From Salinimicrobium sp. TH3 (GTDB taxonomy: Bacteria; Bacteroidota; Bacteroidia; Flavobacteriales; Flavobacteriaceae): a DNA stretch of 64,000 nt. The position numbers were made by a program, and so were the translations under genes. The notes under the pieces are model-generated. The model was not told where the DNA came from. It saw only the letters and a list, made by a program, of their open reading frames with translations, and made no database searches. Below, in pieces: positions 17,374 to 25,416 of the stretch. Location of the stretch: NCBI RefSeq assembly GCF_026676115.1, contig NZ_JAPONB010000009.1, positions 1 to 64,000 on the forward strand. Reading direction: 5' to 3'. The stretch's first letter is position 1. Every line of letters begins with the position of its first letter.

Positions 17374-18087
17374 ATGGATAATTTTCAAATTGAAACTGCC
17401 CAAAATATAAGCATTTCCCAAAATGTTGCCGGGGTAGGGGAGCGTATCCTGGCGTATCTAATCGATGGCCTCATTATGCTGGCATATATCATCATTGCGA
17501 TTATGCTCCTGGGAGGCCTTGATGCCAGCCAGGGGCAGGAATGGCTTTTCATAAGTGTGATTATGTTGCCATTACTCCTTTACTTCCTGTTATGGGAGAG
17601 CTTATGGAATGGGCAATCGCCCGGTAAGGCAGCATTGGACTTAAGGGTTGTAAAGATCGATGGATCAAGACCGGCATTTTCAAATTACCTGGTCCGCTGG
17701 CTTTTAAGGATCGTGGACATCACTTTAACCAGCGGGAGTGTTGCAGTAGTTACTATCTTAATGAACGGCAAAGGGCAACGTTTGGGAGACCTTGCCGCAG
17801 GTACCACTGTTATTTCTGAAAGAGTGAGAACCGGGCTGGACAGGACCCTCCTGGTCAATGTTCCTGAAGATTACCGGCCGGTCTACCCGCAGGTAACCAT
17901 GCTTTCTGACCGGGATGTGCAGGAAATAAAGGAGATCTACAAACATTCTCTTCAAAACTCCAACTACAAGGTGATAGGGAAATTGTCTAACCGGGTATCG
18001 GAATTACTGCAGGTTACCCCGGAAGAAAATTCGGTGCAATTTTTAAAAACTATACTAAAGGATTACAGCTATTATACAAGGCACTAA
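17374..18087 (+). CDS. RDD family membrane protein
   Basis: A 237-residue protein. Residues about 18-150 form the RDD domain: two to three membrane helices with GERILAYLIDG (the Arg and Asp of the family name) and GQSPGKAALDLRVV. The C-terminal 85 residues are soluble and helical. RDD proteins have been linked to transport or ion exchange, but here the context is the divergent MoxR/SpoIIM operon, where such genes are commonly found. Its stop codon touches the stop codon of the convergent cyclophilin gene with no base between. Confidence 0.88.
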   Translation: MDNFQIETAQNISISQNVAGVGERILAYLIDGLIMLAYIIIAIMLLGGLDASQGQEWLFISVIMLPLLLYFLLWESLWNGQSPGKAALDLRVVKIDGSRPAFSNYLVRWLLRIVDITLTSGSVAVVTILMNGKGQRLGDLAAGTTVISERVRTGLDRTLLVNVPEDYRPVYPQVTMLSDRDVQEIKEIYKHSLQNSNYKVIGKLSNRVSELLQVTPEENSVQFLKTILKDYSYYTRH

Positions 18088-18831
18088 TTAATCGATAATT
18101 TCCATCTGGATATGGATGTTTCTTAGAGGCCATTCGCTGCCATCTGTCGGCACCTTGTTAATTTCATCTACCACATCCATTCCTGATATCACCCTGCCAA
18201 AAACAGTGTGGTCATTGTTGAGGTGTGGTGCACCGCCGGGATCCTGGACAATATAAAATTCATAAGGAGACGAGGCTTTACTCACATTTTGTTCAGAATA
18301 TTTTGCGGCTGCAAGGGCACCTCGCACATGGCGATGACCGGCTTCAAACTCACTGGGAATAAGGTAATCTCCTATCCTGTGTCGTTTTTGATTGGTGTCG
18401 GGATTATCGGAATTTCCTCCCTGGATGACAAAACCTTCCGAAACCCGATGAAAGAACGTGCCGTCATAGTAATCGTTATTGACCATATAGAGAAAGTTGG
18501 CGCGGTGCAAAGGAGTATCTCTAAACAATTCTACATCAATATTTCCAAAACGTGTTTTTATTCGCACCCTGTTTTCGTCGTGTTCCTTTGCATATTTCGT
18601 TAAAAAAGGGATCAATTCTTCCTGTACCAAAAGTGGGCCTTCACGTTCTTCTTTTTCAACTTCGGCTTCCACCATTTTTTCTGTCTTAGTGTTATCAACA
18701 CGGGCAGTATCGGGTTGAACGGGTTCTTCAAGCATGCTTTCCACCTCATTTTGTGATGAAGATTTCTTATCTTCACAACTTGCAAAAACGGCTGCTACCA
18801 AAATCATTATCAGGAAAAATTTAGATCTCAT
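18088..18831 (-). CDS. Cyclophilin-type peptidyl-prolyl isomerase lipoprotein
   Basis: A 247-residue lipoprotein: lipobox Cys19 (FASC), an acidic linker to about residue 70, then a bacterial cyclophilin domain with the active-site FFHRVSEGFVIQGG segment and the HTVFGRVISGMDVVD motif. It isomerises X-Pro bonds in proteins outside the cytoplasmic membrane. The start codon overlaps the start codon of the divergent Nudix gene by two bases, so its promoter must lie within that gene. An alternative downstream Met would remove most of the signal peptide, so the start at 18831 is firm. Confidence 0.9.
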   Translation of the reverse strand: MRSKFFLIMILVAAVFASCEDKKSSSQNEVESMLEEPVQPDTARVDNTKTEKMVEAEVEKEEREGPLLVQEELIPFLTKYAKEHDENRVRIKTRFGNIDVELFRDTPLHRANFLYMVNNDYYDGTFFHRVSEGFVIQGGNSDNPDTNQKRHRIGDYLIPSEFEAGHRHVRGALAAAKYSEQNVSKASSPYEFYIVQDPGGAPHLNNDHTVFGRVISGMDVVDEINKVPTDGSEWPLRNIHIQMEIID

Positions 18832-19471
18832 GGATTTTCAGGATTTTTTAAGTCTAAGCCCGAATTTAAGGAAAATTACACTTCCGGGCGAAGAGGCGCA
18901 CTTTAAATTGGCTCCTGTGCTGAGGATGAAGGAACTTGAGAACCTGAATATTGACAGGAAAAATCCAAAACAGGCGGCGGTTCTTTCAGTTTTTTATCCG
19001 GCAGAGAACGGGGAAACCAGCTTTGTTTTGATCCTAAGAAAGACCTACAAAGGAGTACATTCCAACCAGGTAGGTTTTCCCGGGGGCAGAGTAGAATTGG
19101 CCGATAGGGATCTCGCACATACGGCCCTGCGGGAAACAGAAGAAGAAGTTGGTATTCCACAGCATGAAGTAGAGATCATGAGGGAGATGTCAAGATTATA
19201 TATTCCTCCAAGTAATTTTTGGGTGCATCCTTTTATGGGTATTATGAAAAAGACTCCGGTACTGGTGCCACAGGAGGATGAGGTGGAATCTGTGCTGGAG
19301 ATTAAACTTGATGAGTTTATGAGCGAATCCTGTTTGATCAAGGAAACCCTTAGTACCTCTTATGCCAAAGAGATCGAGGTGCCTGCATTTTTACTTAATG
19401 GTCATGTGGTGTGGGGAGCTACCGCAATGATGTTGAGCGAAATGAAAGAAATCCTAAGGCAGCTGCTGTAA
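18830..19471 (+). CDS. Nudix hydrolase, coenzyme A pyrophosphatase-like
   Basis: A 213-residue Nudix enzyme. The signature region GFPGGRVEL...RETEEEVGI lies near residues 81-108 and matches the CoA diphosphatase subgroup, which cleaves CoA and acyl-CoA to phosphopantetheine and 3',5'-ADP. I start it at 18830 (MDFQDFL), which fits homologues; a longer frame from 18734 would add 32 residues coded inside the cyclophilin gene. The chosen ATG shares two bases with the divergent start codon. The Nudix box is recognisable, but the exact substrate is inferred. Confidence 0.85.
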   Translation: MDFQDFLSLSPNLRKITLPGEEAHFKLAPVLRMKELENLNIDRKNPKQAAVLSVFYPAENGETSFVLILRKTYKGVHSNQVGFPGGRVELADRDLAHTALRETEEEVGIPQHEVEIMREMSRLYIPPSNFWVHPFMGIMKKTPVLVPQEDEVESVLEIKLDEFMSESCLIKETLSTSYAKEIEVPAFLLNGHVVWGATAMMLSEMKEILRQLL

Positions 19472-19483
19472 GTTATATTTAAG

Positions 19484-19491
19484 TATCTTTG
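19484..19491 (+). promoter_or_regulatory. -7 promoter element for acyltransferase gene
   Basis: TATCTTTG matches TAnnTTTG exactly and lies 27 bp before the start codon. No clear -33 TTTG is present at normal spacing. Confidence 0.5.
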
Positions 19492-19518
19492 TTCTTTCTT
19501 TAAAATGTAAGGGAACAA

Positions 19519-20322
19519 ATGGGGATATTGAAAAAGAATCCTTTTGGACATTATCTTTTCTTTAAAAAATGGCTGATCCGAATCTTTGGAGTGCTCTCAC
19601 ACAGACGATACAGGGGATTTAATGAACTCCATATCGAGGGTTCAGAAATTATCAAGAACCTGCCCGGGAACAACGTTCTGTTCGTTTCCAACCACCAAAC
19701 CTATTTTGCCGATGTTACGGCCATGTTCCATGTTTTTAATGCAGCATTAAGCGGAAGGGTAGATTCTATTAAGAACGTTGGATACTTGTGGCAGCCCAAA
19801 CTCAACATTTATTATGTTGCTGCAAAGGAAACAATGAATTCTGGCCTTCTCACTCGTTTGATGGCTTATGCCGGAGCGGTTTCGGTAGAGAGGACCTGGC
19901 GGGAAAAAGGAAAGGAAGTACAACGGGAAGTAAACCCCGATGACCATAAAAATATTGGGACAGCCTTACAGGATGGCTGGGTGATCACTTTCCCTCAAGG
20001 AACAACTAAACCCTTTAAACCTATAAGAAAGGGAACTGCCCACATAATCAAACAGTACAAACCAATAGTAATCCCAATCGTTATTGATGGTTTTAGACGT
20101 TCTTTTGATAAAAAAGGTCTGAGAATAAGGAAAAAAGGTATTCTTCAGAGTTTCCAGATAAAAGAACCACTTGTTATAGATTATGATAACGAAACTATTG
20201 AAGAGATTGTAGAGAAGCTGGAGTATGCCATTGAGCAACATCCTTCTTTCCTGAAAGTGATTCCGAGAGAAGAGCTAGAAGTTATGGAAGAGTTGAACAA
20301 GACCCGACAATGGGAATATTAG
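19519..20322 (+). CDS. PlsC-like lysophospholipid acyltransferase
   Basis: A 267-residue glycerolipid acyltransferase family protein. The catalytic block is NHQTYFAD (H59, D65), which has five rather than the usual four residues between His and Asp, and the phosphate-binding block reads FPQGTT instead of FPEGTR. The rest, including a hydrophobic N-terminal part and VIPIVIDG, fits the fold. It probably acylates lysophosphatidic acid or another lysolipid at the inner membrane. The motif shifts may mark a Bacteroidota subgroup rather than loss of activity. It follows the Nudix gene but has its own -7 element. Confidence 0.82.
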   Translation: MGILKKNPFGHYLFFKKWLIRIFGVLSHRRYRGFNELHIEGSEIIKNLPGNNVLFVSNHQTYFADVTAMFHVFNAALSGRVDSIKNVGYLWQPKLNIYYVAAKETMNSGLLTRLMAYAGAVSVERTWREKGKEVQREVNPDDHKNIGTALQDGWVITFPQGTTKPFKPIRKGTAHIIKQYKPIVIPIVIDGFRRSFDKKGLRIRKKGILQSFQIKEPLVIDYDNETIEEIVEKLEYAIEQHPSFLKVIPREELEVMEELNKTRQWEY

Positions 20323-20486
20323 ATTTCATACTGAAGAATTCTTTTAGAAAACAGAAGCAAAAATCAGGTCTGAAGATCTCGAAATTAGAAAGGAAAATGC
20401 TCTTTATGACGTAGAGCATATTTGGTGATTTGCTTTTAGGAGTAGGCTGAACAAGGGTTTAGTTGTAGTTGCTTTTTTATTGAAAT

Positions 20487-20505
20487 CCAAAAATGTCATT
20501 TTTGG
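20487..20505. repeat. Perfect 19-bp palindrome CCAAAAATGTCATTTTTGG
   Basis: A perfect 9+1+9 inverted repeat at the 3' end of the minus-strand gene starting at 20989. It is the best copy of a motif that recurs at several gene ends in this window. It may be part of a terminator, but only short T-runs follow it. Confidence 0.65.
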
Positions 20506-20542
20506 AAGATATTTTCCCCGGCTGCTTAAAACGGAACTTCAG

Positions 20543-20989
20543 CTACTGCTTATCAATATTAAGAACCCGACCCTCTTTTTCAGCTTTTTTGTCCAGACTG
20601 GCTCCGTAGAAGCTTCCAAAAGCCATTCCAATTGGGAGGCCGATACCTATAAAGGCAACATTTCCAGTTATAGCAAAGATTGCGGTTCCAATAGGTAGTC
20701 CAAAGGCGCTCATTCCAAGAGGAAGCCATAAAGTGGTGTAGTAATTTTTTTGAACAATTCCAGGTCCTTTTGCAAGAAGGTTTAAGATCCTGCCTTTTGC
20801 CGTTTTTATTTTCTTACTAAGGTTCTTATCTTCAGGAGAAAGATTGTTCACTTCTTTGATCTGCTCGTTGATTAAGGCCACAGTGTTTTCGGGAAGTTCC
20901 CGAACCTCGAGATCCTTCAGAAGTAACTCAAGCTCTAGAGCTGCCCCTCCTTTTTCGGATTCTTCAGAATTTAAACTTAGAAGTTCCAT
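20543..20989 (-). CDS. Small two-helix membrane protein in sigma-factor operon
   Basis: A 148-residue protein of unknown family. The first 80 residues are acidic and helical; two Gly-rich hydrophobic segments follow (about 87-107 and 110-128, with GxxxG-like spacing such as GIGLPIGMAFGSFYG), then a basic tail. The gene starts 3 bp after the stop of the larger membrane protein and belongs to the ECF sigma operon. A role in the same envelope response is an inference; no function can be assigned. Confidence 0.75.
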   Translation of the reverse strand: MELLSLNSEESEKGGAALELELLLKDLEVRELPENTVALINEQIKEVNNLSPEDKNLSKKIKTAKGRILNLLAKGPGIVQKNYYTTLWLPLGMSAFGLPIGTAIFAITGNVAFIGIGLPIGMAFGSFYGASLDKKAEKEGRVLNIDKQ

Positions 20990-20992
20990 TAG

Positions 20993-21631
20993 CTATATTT
21001 CCAGTCTTTTTAGCTCCCTGTAATTTTTCTTGAGTCGGCGCAGTAGAATTCCGTAGATAAGCCTGTAAAACAGCCAAAGGGCCAGAAGAAAAACAGCAAG
21101 GATAATAGAGAATACTACTGTGAATTTTACCCAGTCCATAGCATCAAAGGTGTATTTGGAAGTATTTTCAATATCCTGTATTAACTGGTGGTTTTGGACA
21201 GTGAGATAACCAATGACTAAATAATATATCCCTGTTGAGATAAGAACATAGGCGATATATGTCCTTACTGTTCTACGGGTTCTAAGGATGTTGTGCATAA
21301 GCGTGGCAGCATCATCTGTAGTAGAAATCCTTTTGTAGTTCCTGTAGAAACAGTAAATAAAGTAGAAAGTAATTAAGTAGCTAATTACATATACAATAAT
21401 TGTCACCTTCTTGAGATGTAACTGCTCCAATTGATCCCAGTAATTGGCATCGGCCATGAAAATAGTGAATAAGGTGGAAAGTAGTAACTCCACAATACTT
21501 ATCACAAAGATCCACTTAACTATGGAAGAGGATTTCTTCCATATCATACTGTAAATATCATCATAGGAAAGTCTTGGAAGATTTTCCTCCTGCTTTTTCC
21601 AATTTTGTTTTAAAAATTCAAGTTCATCCAT
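20993..21631 (-). CDS. Membrane protein, probable anti-sigma partner
   Basis: A 212-residue protein with a soluble N-terminal region of about 38 residues (FLKQNWKKQEENLPRLS), then four membrane helices (about 38-58, 74-93, 113-133, 165-192) and a short basic tail. The N-terminal Trp/Lys-rich region followed by helices is seen in many Bacteroidota proteins encoded right after ECF sigma genes. I infer an anti-sigma role from position, 10 bp after the sigma gene, not from a recognised zinc-finger domain. Confidence 0.7.
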   Translation of the reverse strand: MDELEFLKQNWKKQEENLPRLSYDDIYSMIWKKSSSIVKWIFVISIVELLLSTLFTIFMADANYWDQLEQLHLKKVTIIVYVISYLITFYFIYCFYRNYKRISTTDDAATLMHNILRTRRTVRTYIAYVLISTGIYYLVIGYLTVQNHQLIQDIENTSKYTFDAMDWVKFTVVFSIILAVFLLALWLFYRLIYGILLRRLKKNYRELKRLEI

Positions 21632-21641
21632 ATCGTAGGTA

Positions 21642-22136
21642 CTACGGATTTAAAATATTTCTAAGGGTTTTTTTGATCCTGTTCATCTTCACGCGTGCGT
21701 TCACTTCAGATATCCCCAACATTTCTGAAATTTCTCTATAAGACTGGTCTTCCAGGTATAAAAAAACCAGTGCCTTATCAATGTCATTTAATTCTTTAAC
21801 AGCTTTATACATTAGTTGCAGTTGTTTCTCAACTTCATCATTATAAGCCTCTGCCTTAATTTTAAAGCTTATTTCATCGTAGTTCTGGGTATGCAGCTCT
21901 TTTTTAGATTTCCTGTAAAGGGTAATTGCGGTATTAAGTGCAACCCGGTACATCCAGGTACTAAATTTCGAATCACCTCTAAACTTTGGGTAAGCATTCC
22001 AAAGCTGTATTGTTATCTCCTGGAACAGGTCGTTATGTGAATCCTTATCATTGGTGTACATGCGACATATCTTGTGCACAATATTCTGGTGCTTTTCAAG
22101 ATTACTCACAAATTCATGTTCCAGTTGTTTCTTCAC
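21642..22136 (-). CDS. ECF RNA polymerase sigma factor
   Basis: A 164-residue sigma-70 family factor. Region 2 spans about 20-85 (DLFQEITIQLWNAYPKF, STWMYRVALNTAI) and region 4 about 108-160 (LEDQSYREISEMLGISE helix-turn-helix). It directs RNA polymerase to a small regulon, and its membrane partner is encoded 10 bp downstream. Upstream there is a TGTAAC...CGCTAC element resembling an ECF-type promoter, which suggests autoregulation. The inducing signal is unknown. Confidence 0.93.
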   Translation of the reverse strand: MKKQLEHEFVSNLEKHQNIVHKICRMYTNDKDSHNDLFQEITIQLWNAYPKFRGDSKFSTWMYRVALNTAITLYRKSKKELHTQNYDEISFKIKAEAYNDEVEKQLQLMYKAVKELNDIDKALVFLYLEDQSYREISEMLGISEVNARVKMNRIKKTLRNILNP

Positions 22137-22154
22137 AAGGCTGTTTAGACTATT

Positions 22155-22184
22155 ATAAGTAGCGAAAGTAATGCACTTGTTACA
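22155..22184 (-). promoter_or_regulatory. Candidate ECF-type autoregulated promoter
   Basis: On the minus strand TGTAAC (22184-22179) is followed after 14 bp by CGCTAC and an AT-rich stretch. An AAC-containing -35 box and a CG-containing -10 box are typical of ECF promoters. It lies 19-48 bp before the sigma-factor start codon. Its use by this sigma factor is inferred. Confidence 0.4.
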
Positions 22185-22230
22185 ATTCCCTTAAAATTTA
22201 TTTATCTTCTATTTTGTGTAAGGAAAGCTT

Positions 22231-22238
22231 TAACTTTG
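22231..22238 (+). promoter_or_regulatory. -7 promoter element for NADH dehydrogenase gene
   Basis: TAACTTTG matches the Bacteroidota -7 consensus, 19 bp before the start codon. A TTTTG lies 14 bp upstream of it, closer than the usual 17-23 bp. Confidence 0.5.
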
Positions 22239-22257
22239 AAATAAAGGTTCATTAAGG

Positions 22258-23568
22258 ATGAATATTCCAGTTTCCGAATACCCCCGTGTTGTCATTGTTG
22301 GTGGCGGCTTTGCGGGAATTTCAATTGCCAAGCATCTTCTAAAGGAGAAAATACAGGTGGTCCTGCTGGATCGTCATAATTACCACACTTTCCAACCTTT
22401 ATTATACCAGGTTTCTACCTCGGGCCTGGAACCCGATTCCATTGCTTACCCTCTTCGAAAGATCACGCGTCACAGCCGTGATGGTTATTTTAGGCTCACC
22501 GAAGTACAACGTATTATTCCTGAAGAGAACAAGATCAAAACTTCAATTGGCGAACTTGCTTATGATTATCTTGTTCTGGCTACAGGCTCCCGGACAAATT
22601 TCTTCGGAAATAAAAGTATTGAGAAGAATGCCATGTGGATGAAAACAATTCCGCAGGCATTGAATATCCGTAGTTTGATCCTGGAAAATCTCGAGCAGGC
22701 GGTAATCACCGAAGACCCTGAAAAACGGAAGGCGCTCCTTAATTTTGTGGTGGCCGGGGCAGGTCCAACTGGAGTGGAACTTTGTGGTGCTATAGCCGAA
22801 GTGCGAAATCACATCGTACCAAAGGATTTTCGGGACCTTGATCCAACCGAGATGGAGATACATCTTGTGGAAGGACTTGACAGGGTATTGCCTCCCATGA
22901 GTGCCGAAGCATCTAAAAAAGCCGAAAAATTCCTGAGGGAACTGGGGGTGGATATCCATCTCAATGTCATGGTGCAGGAGTATGATGGCAATAAGGTGAC
23001 AACAAATAAAGAAGATCTAACTTTTATTACTTCCACTTTTATTTGGGCGGCAGGAGTATCGGGTGCACCCGTGGAGGGATTGAATGCCTCTGCACTTGTC
23101 GATAAGGCCGATAGATATGAGGTAAATGTGTTTAACCAGGTGAAAGGTTACGAGAATATTTTTGCTATTGGGGACATTGCTTTAATGAGCAATGAAGATT
23201 ATCCCAAAGGGCATCCTATGGTTGCACAGCCGGCAATTCAACAGGGAAAACACTTGGCGAAAAATATAAAGAGAATCCTGAATAAGGAAAAAATGAAGGC
23301 TTTTGAATACAATGACAAAGGCACCATGGCAACTGTGGGTAGAAATAAAGCTGTAGTTGATCTTGGAAAACTAAAATTTGGAGGCTTCTTTGCCTGGTTC
23401 ATCTGGATGTTCATTCACCTCTACTTTTTGGTAGGTTTCAGGAACCGGCTTATTACATTTTTCAATTGGGTATACAACTATGTTAATTTTGATAAAGCTG
23501 CAAGATTGATCATTAGGCCGTTTAAAAGTAATAAAGAGAACCTGGAAGTAGACCAGAAAAAGGTATAA
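22258..23568 (+). CDS. ndh: Type II NADH dehydrogenase (NDH-2)
   Basis: A 436-residue FAD oxidoreductase. The FAD-binding motif VGGGFAGISIAKHL is at about 14-27, the NADH-binding segment VVAGAGPTGVELCG at about 163-176, and the AIGDIA motif near 302. The C-terminal WFIWMFIHLYFLVGF segment is amphipathic/hydrophobic and anchors the enzyme at the inner membrane. It oxidises NADH with quinone without pumping ions. It is a single-gene unit ending at a strong bidirectional terminator; the carbonic anhydrase gene converges on it. Confidence 0.92.
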   Translation: MNIPVSEYPRVVIVGGGFAGISIAKHLLKEKIQVVLLDRHNYHTFQPLLYQVSTSGLEPDSIAYPLRKITRHSRDGYFRLTEVQRIIPEENKIKTSIGELAYDYLVLATGSRTNFFGNKSIEKNAMWMKTIPQALNIRSLILENLEQAVITEDPEKRKALLNFVVAGAGPTGVELCGAIAEVRNHIVPKDFRDLDPTEMEIHLVEGLDRVLPPMSAEASKKAEKFLRELGVDIHLNVMVQEYDGNKVTTNKEDLTFITSTFIWAAGVSGAPVEGLNASALVDKADRYEVNVFNQVKGYENIFAIGDIALMSNEDYPKGHPMVAQPAIQQGKHLAKNIKRILNKEKMKAFEYNDKGTMATVGRNKAVVDLGKLKFGGFFAWFIWMFIHLYFLVGFRNRLITFFNWVYNYVNFDKAARLIIRPFKSNKENLEVDQKKV

Positions 23569-23572
23569 AAAA

Positions 23573-23605
23573 AGCCGGCTCAAAAAAGATCATTTTGAGC
23601 CGGCT
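23573..23605. terminator. Bidirectional terminator between ndh and carbonic anhydrase
   Basis: A perfect 13-bp stem (AGCCGGCTCAAAA with TTTTGAGCCGGCT) with A-runs on the left and T-runs on the right, so it can end transcription from both sides. Confidence 0.88.
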
Positions 23606-23625
23606 AAATTTTTATGGTAAATATT

Positions 23626-24402
23626 TTATTCTAACCATTCTACGCGTCCTGTATCCACATCATAAACAGCTCCTACAATTTTTATCTCTCCATTTTCGGC
23701 CATTTCGGCTATTATAGGGCTTTCATTCTTGATCACATCTATAGTGTGAAGCACGTTGTTTCGGGTTACTGCGTCAACAAACTCCTTGTTCTCAACAGTT
23801 CTTTGATCATCAGAAAAACCCTCGGTCATGTCGATTGCCGGTTCAATATGATTCAGCATTCCGGTAATATTTCCAAGCTCCACGCCTGCAATGGCAGATT
23901 TTACTGCGCCACAACTTTCATGGCCCATTACCACTATTACCTTTGAACCTGCAACTTTAGTTGCAAATTCCATGCTTCCAAGCATACCTTCATCTGCGAA
24001 ATTACCCGCTATACGACCTACAAAAATATCTCCAAGTCCCTGGTCGAATATTTCTTCTACAGGAACCCTGCTGTCGATACATGAAAGTACCATTCCTGTG
24101 GGATACTGTGCTGATCCAGTTGCTCCCCTTCTTGCTTCCCGATTTCTTGGGGTAAGGCTGTCCTGAACAAATCGAAGATTTCCTCCCTTAAATTCTGCGA
24201 CTACATCAGCAGGCATTAAGGCATCACGTTCTGCCTGTGTTAAAGTTATATCCGCTTCTCTTTGGGTTTCCATGGCGGTGTTTTCAGTTTCTTCAACTTC
24301 TTCAACAGGCTCATTTCTTTCCTCTGTTTCTCCACAAGAAACCATTAGAAGTGAAATGAATAGAATAAAGCTCCAGTAATTAATAGTCTTAGTTTTTTTC
24401 AT
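23626..24402 (-). CDS. Exported beta-class carbonic anhydrase lipoprotein
   Basis: A 258-residue protein with a lipoprotein signal (Cys23 after LLMVS), a 40-residue acidic Glu/Thr linker, then a beta-carbonic anhydrase domain. Zinc and catalytic residues are all present: C108, D110, R112 (CIDSR), H161 and C164 (HESC). It interconverts CO2 and bicarbonate, here outside the inner membrane rather than in the cytoplasm, where most beta enzymes work. I start at 24402 (MKKTKT) so that the signal peptide is canonical; a start 6 codons earlier is possible. Terminators lie on both sides, so it is monocistronic. Confidence 0.92.
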   Translation of the reverse strand: MKKTKTINYWSFILFISLLMVSCGETEERNEPVEEVEETENTAMETQREADITLTQAERDALMPADVVAEFKGGNLRFVQDSLTPRNREARRGATGSAQYPTGMVLSCIDSRVPVEEIFDQGLGDIFVGRIAGNFADEGMLGSMEFATKVAGSKVIVVMGHESCGAVKSAIAGVELGNITGMLNHIEPAIDMTEGFSDDQRTVENKEFVDAVTRNNVLHTIDVIKNESPIIAEMAENGEIKIVGAVYDVDTGRVEWLE

Positions 24403-24493
24403 TGTTATATGTGTTAGCATTAGTGAATAAAATAAAATTATTGACTGCAGATAGGTGTTTAATGATTGTGAAAAAGGTTTAAAACTGTAATAA

Positions 24494-24519
24494 AAAAAGC
24501 GGCCCGGAGGCCGCTTTTT
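24494..24519 (-). terminator. Terminator of sodC
   Basis: An 11-bp stem, AAAAAGCGGCC with GGCCGCTTTTT, around a 4-nt loop. It sits 23 bp past the sodC stop codon, with a T-run on the minus strand. Confidence 0.85.
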
Positions 24520-24541
24520 GTTAATTTTTGCACTTACGGCC

Positions 24542-25144
24542 TTATAACTTTATCTCTGCACAACCTATTCTTGCACCTGCATTACCACTAGGTTGAGAAG
24601 TGAAATCATCTACACCGGCGTGCACGATCACCGATTTGTTCAGAATATTTTTCTTTTCATCTTCGCAGCCAATACACCACTCATCTGTAGTAAAAGTAAT
24701 ACTGCCTTCTCCACTTGAGTTCACGTCAAAGTTCCCTATGTCTCCTCTATGATAACCACCTGCATCTCCCCATTCTCCGTGATCTTCAAATGTCGGGTTC
24801 CAATGTCCTCCGGCAGAGGTTCCATCTTCTGCAGAACAATCGGCATTCTCATGAAGGTGGATTGCATGCATTCCTTCCTCAAGTCCTGCAAGATCTGCTG
24901 TCATAGTCACTTCTCCATTTTCCTGGATAAATGTTATTGTCCCCGAAACATTACTACCGCTGCGCGGCTCCATTTGAATAGTTAGCTCATCCTGGACATA
25001 AGTATCACCAGGTCCCGCCTCTTCTTCCTGCTGAGTAAGATTAGTGTGTTCATCTACGCGCTCATCGGCAGATTCTTTCTCATCCCGGCAACCGGTTAAG
25101 GTTAAAGCGGTAAAAAGAAAAAGGGATAGTCCTATTTGTTTCAT
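24542..25144 (-). CDS. sodC: Cu/Zn superoxide dismutase lipoprotein
   Basis: A 200-residue lipoprotein (lipobox Cys19, LTGC) with an acidic linker and a bacterial Cu/Zn superoxide dismutase domain. Metal-binding His residues lie in HAIHLHENADC, GGHWNP and GGYHRGDIGN, and the C-terminal GNAGARIGCAEI supplies the active-site Arg and disulfide Cys. It disproportionates superoxide outside the inner membrane. Its own promoter and terminator make it a single-gene unit. Being next to NDH-2, a known superoxide source, is suggestive but not proof of a link. Confidence 0.95.
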   Translation of the reverse strand: MKQIGLSLFLFTALTLTGCRDEKESADERVDEHTNLTQQEEEAGPGDTYVQDELTIQMEPRSGSNVSGTITFIQENGEVTMTADLAGLEEGMHAIHLHENADCSAEDGTSAGGHWNPTFEDHGEWGDAGGYHRGDIGNFDVNSSGEGSITFTTDEWCIGCEDEKKNILNKSVIVHAGVDDFTSQPSGNAGARIGCAEIKL

Positions 25145-25176
25145 AGTTGGTATTTTAAAATTATTTTTTCAGCTCA

Positions 25177-25211
25177 CTAAAATAGAGTATGCTGCCTCAT
25201 TTGCCAAAAAA
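25177..25211 (-). promoter_or_regulatory. Candidate sodC promoter
   Basis: On the minus strand TTTTTTG is followed after about 20 bp by TATTTTAG, close to the TTTG-N19-TAnnTTTG promoter pattern. It lies 32 bp before the start codon. The rest of the stretch 25212-25416 is AT-rich and shows no feature I can support. Confidence 0.45.
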
Positions 25212-25416
25212 TTAAGGAGAGCTTAACAATAGCTGGATTTTACTGTAGAAATGTTGACTAAATATCTTAAATGCTAGTAGTTGATTTACAGGTTTTTACT
25301 AATCTTCTATTTTTTGCAACTAAATGCATTTATCAAATGCTTTCAGTAAAGATAAAAGCACTTATGAATTTTTTAAAACAGCAAAAGAAGTTCAAGACCT
25401 ATTTTTTTAAGGATGA

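Noticed and set aside
18734-18829. Longer N-terminus for the Nudix protein
   Set aside because: The added residues are antisense to the cyclophilin signal peptide and have no homology pattern; MDFQDFL matches the usual family start.
20323-20486. Possible gene or small RNA after the acyltransferase
   Set aside because: Only a weak 6-bp stem (ATGCTC/GAGCAT near 20397-20419) was seen, with no promoter and no credible frame.
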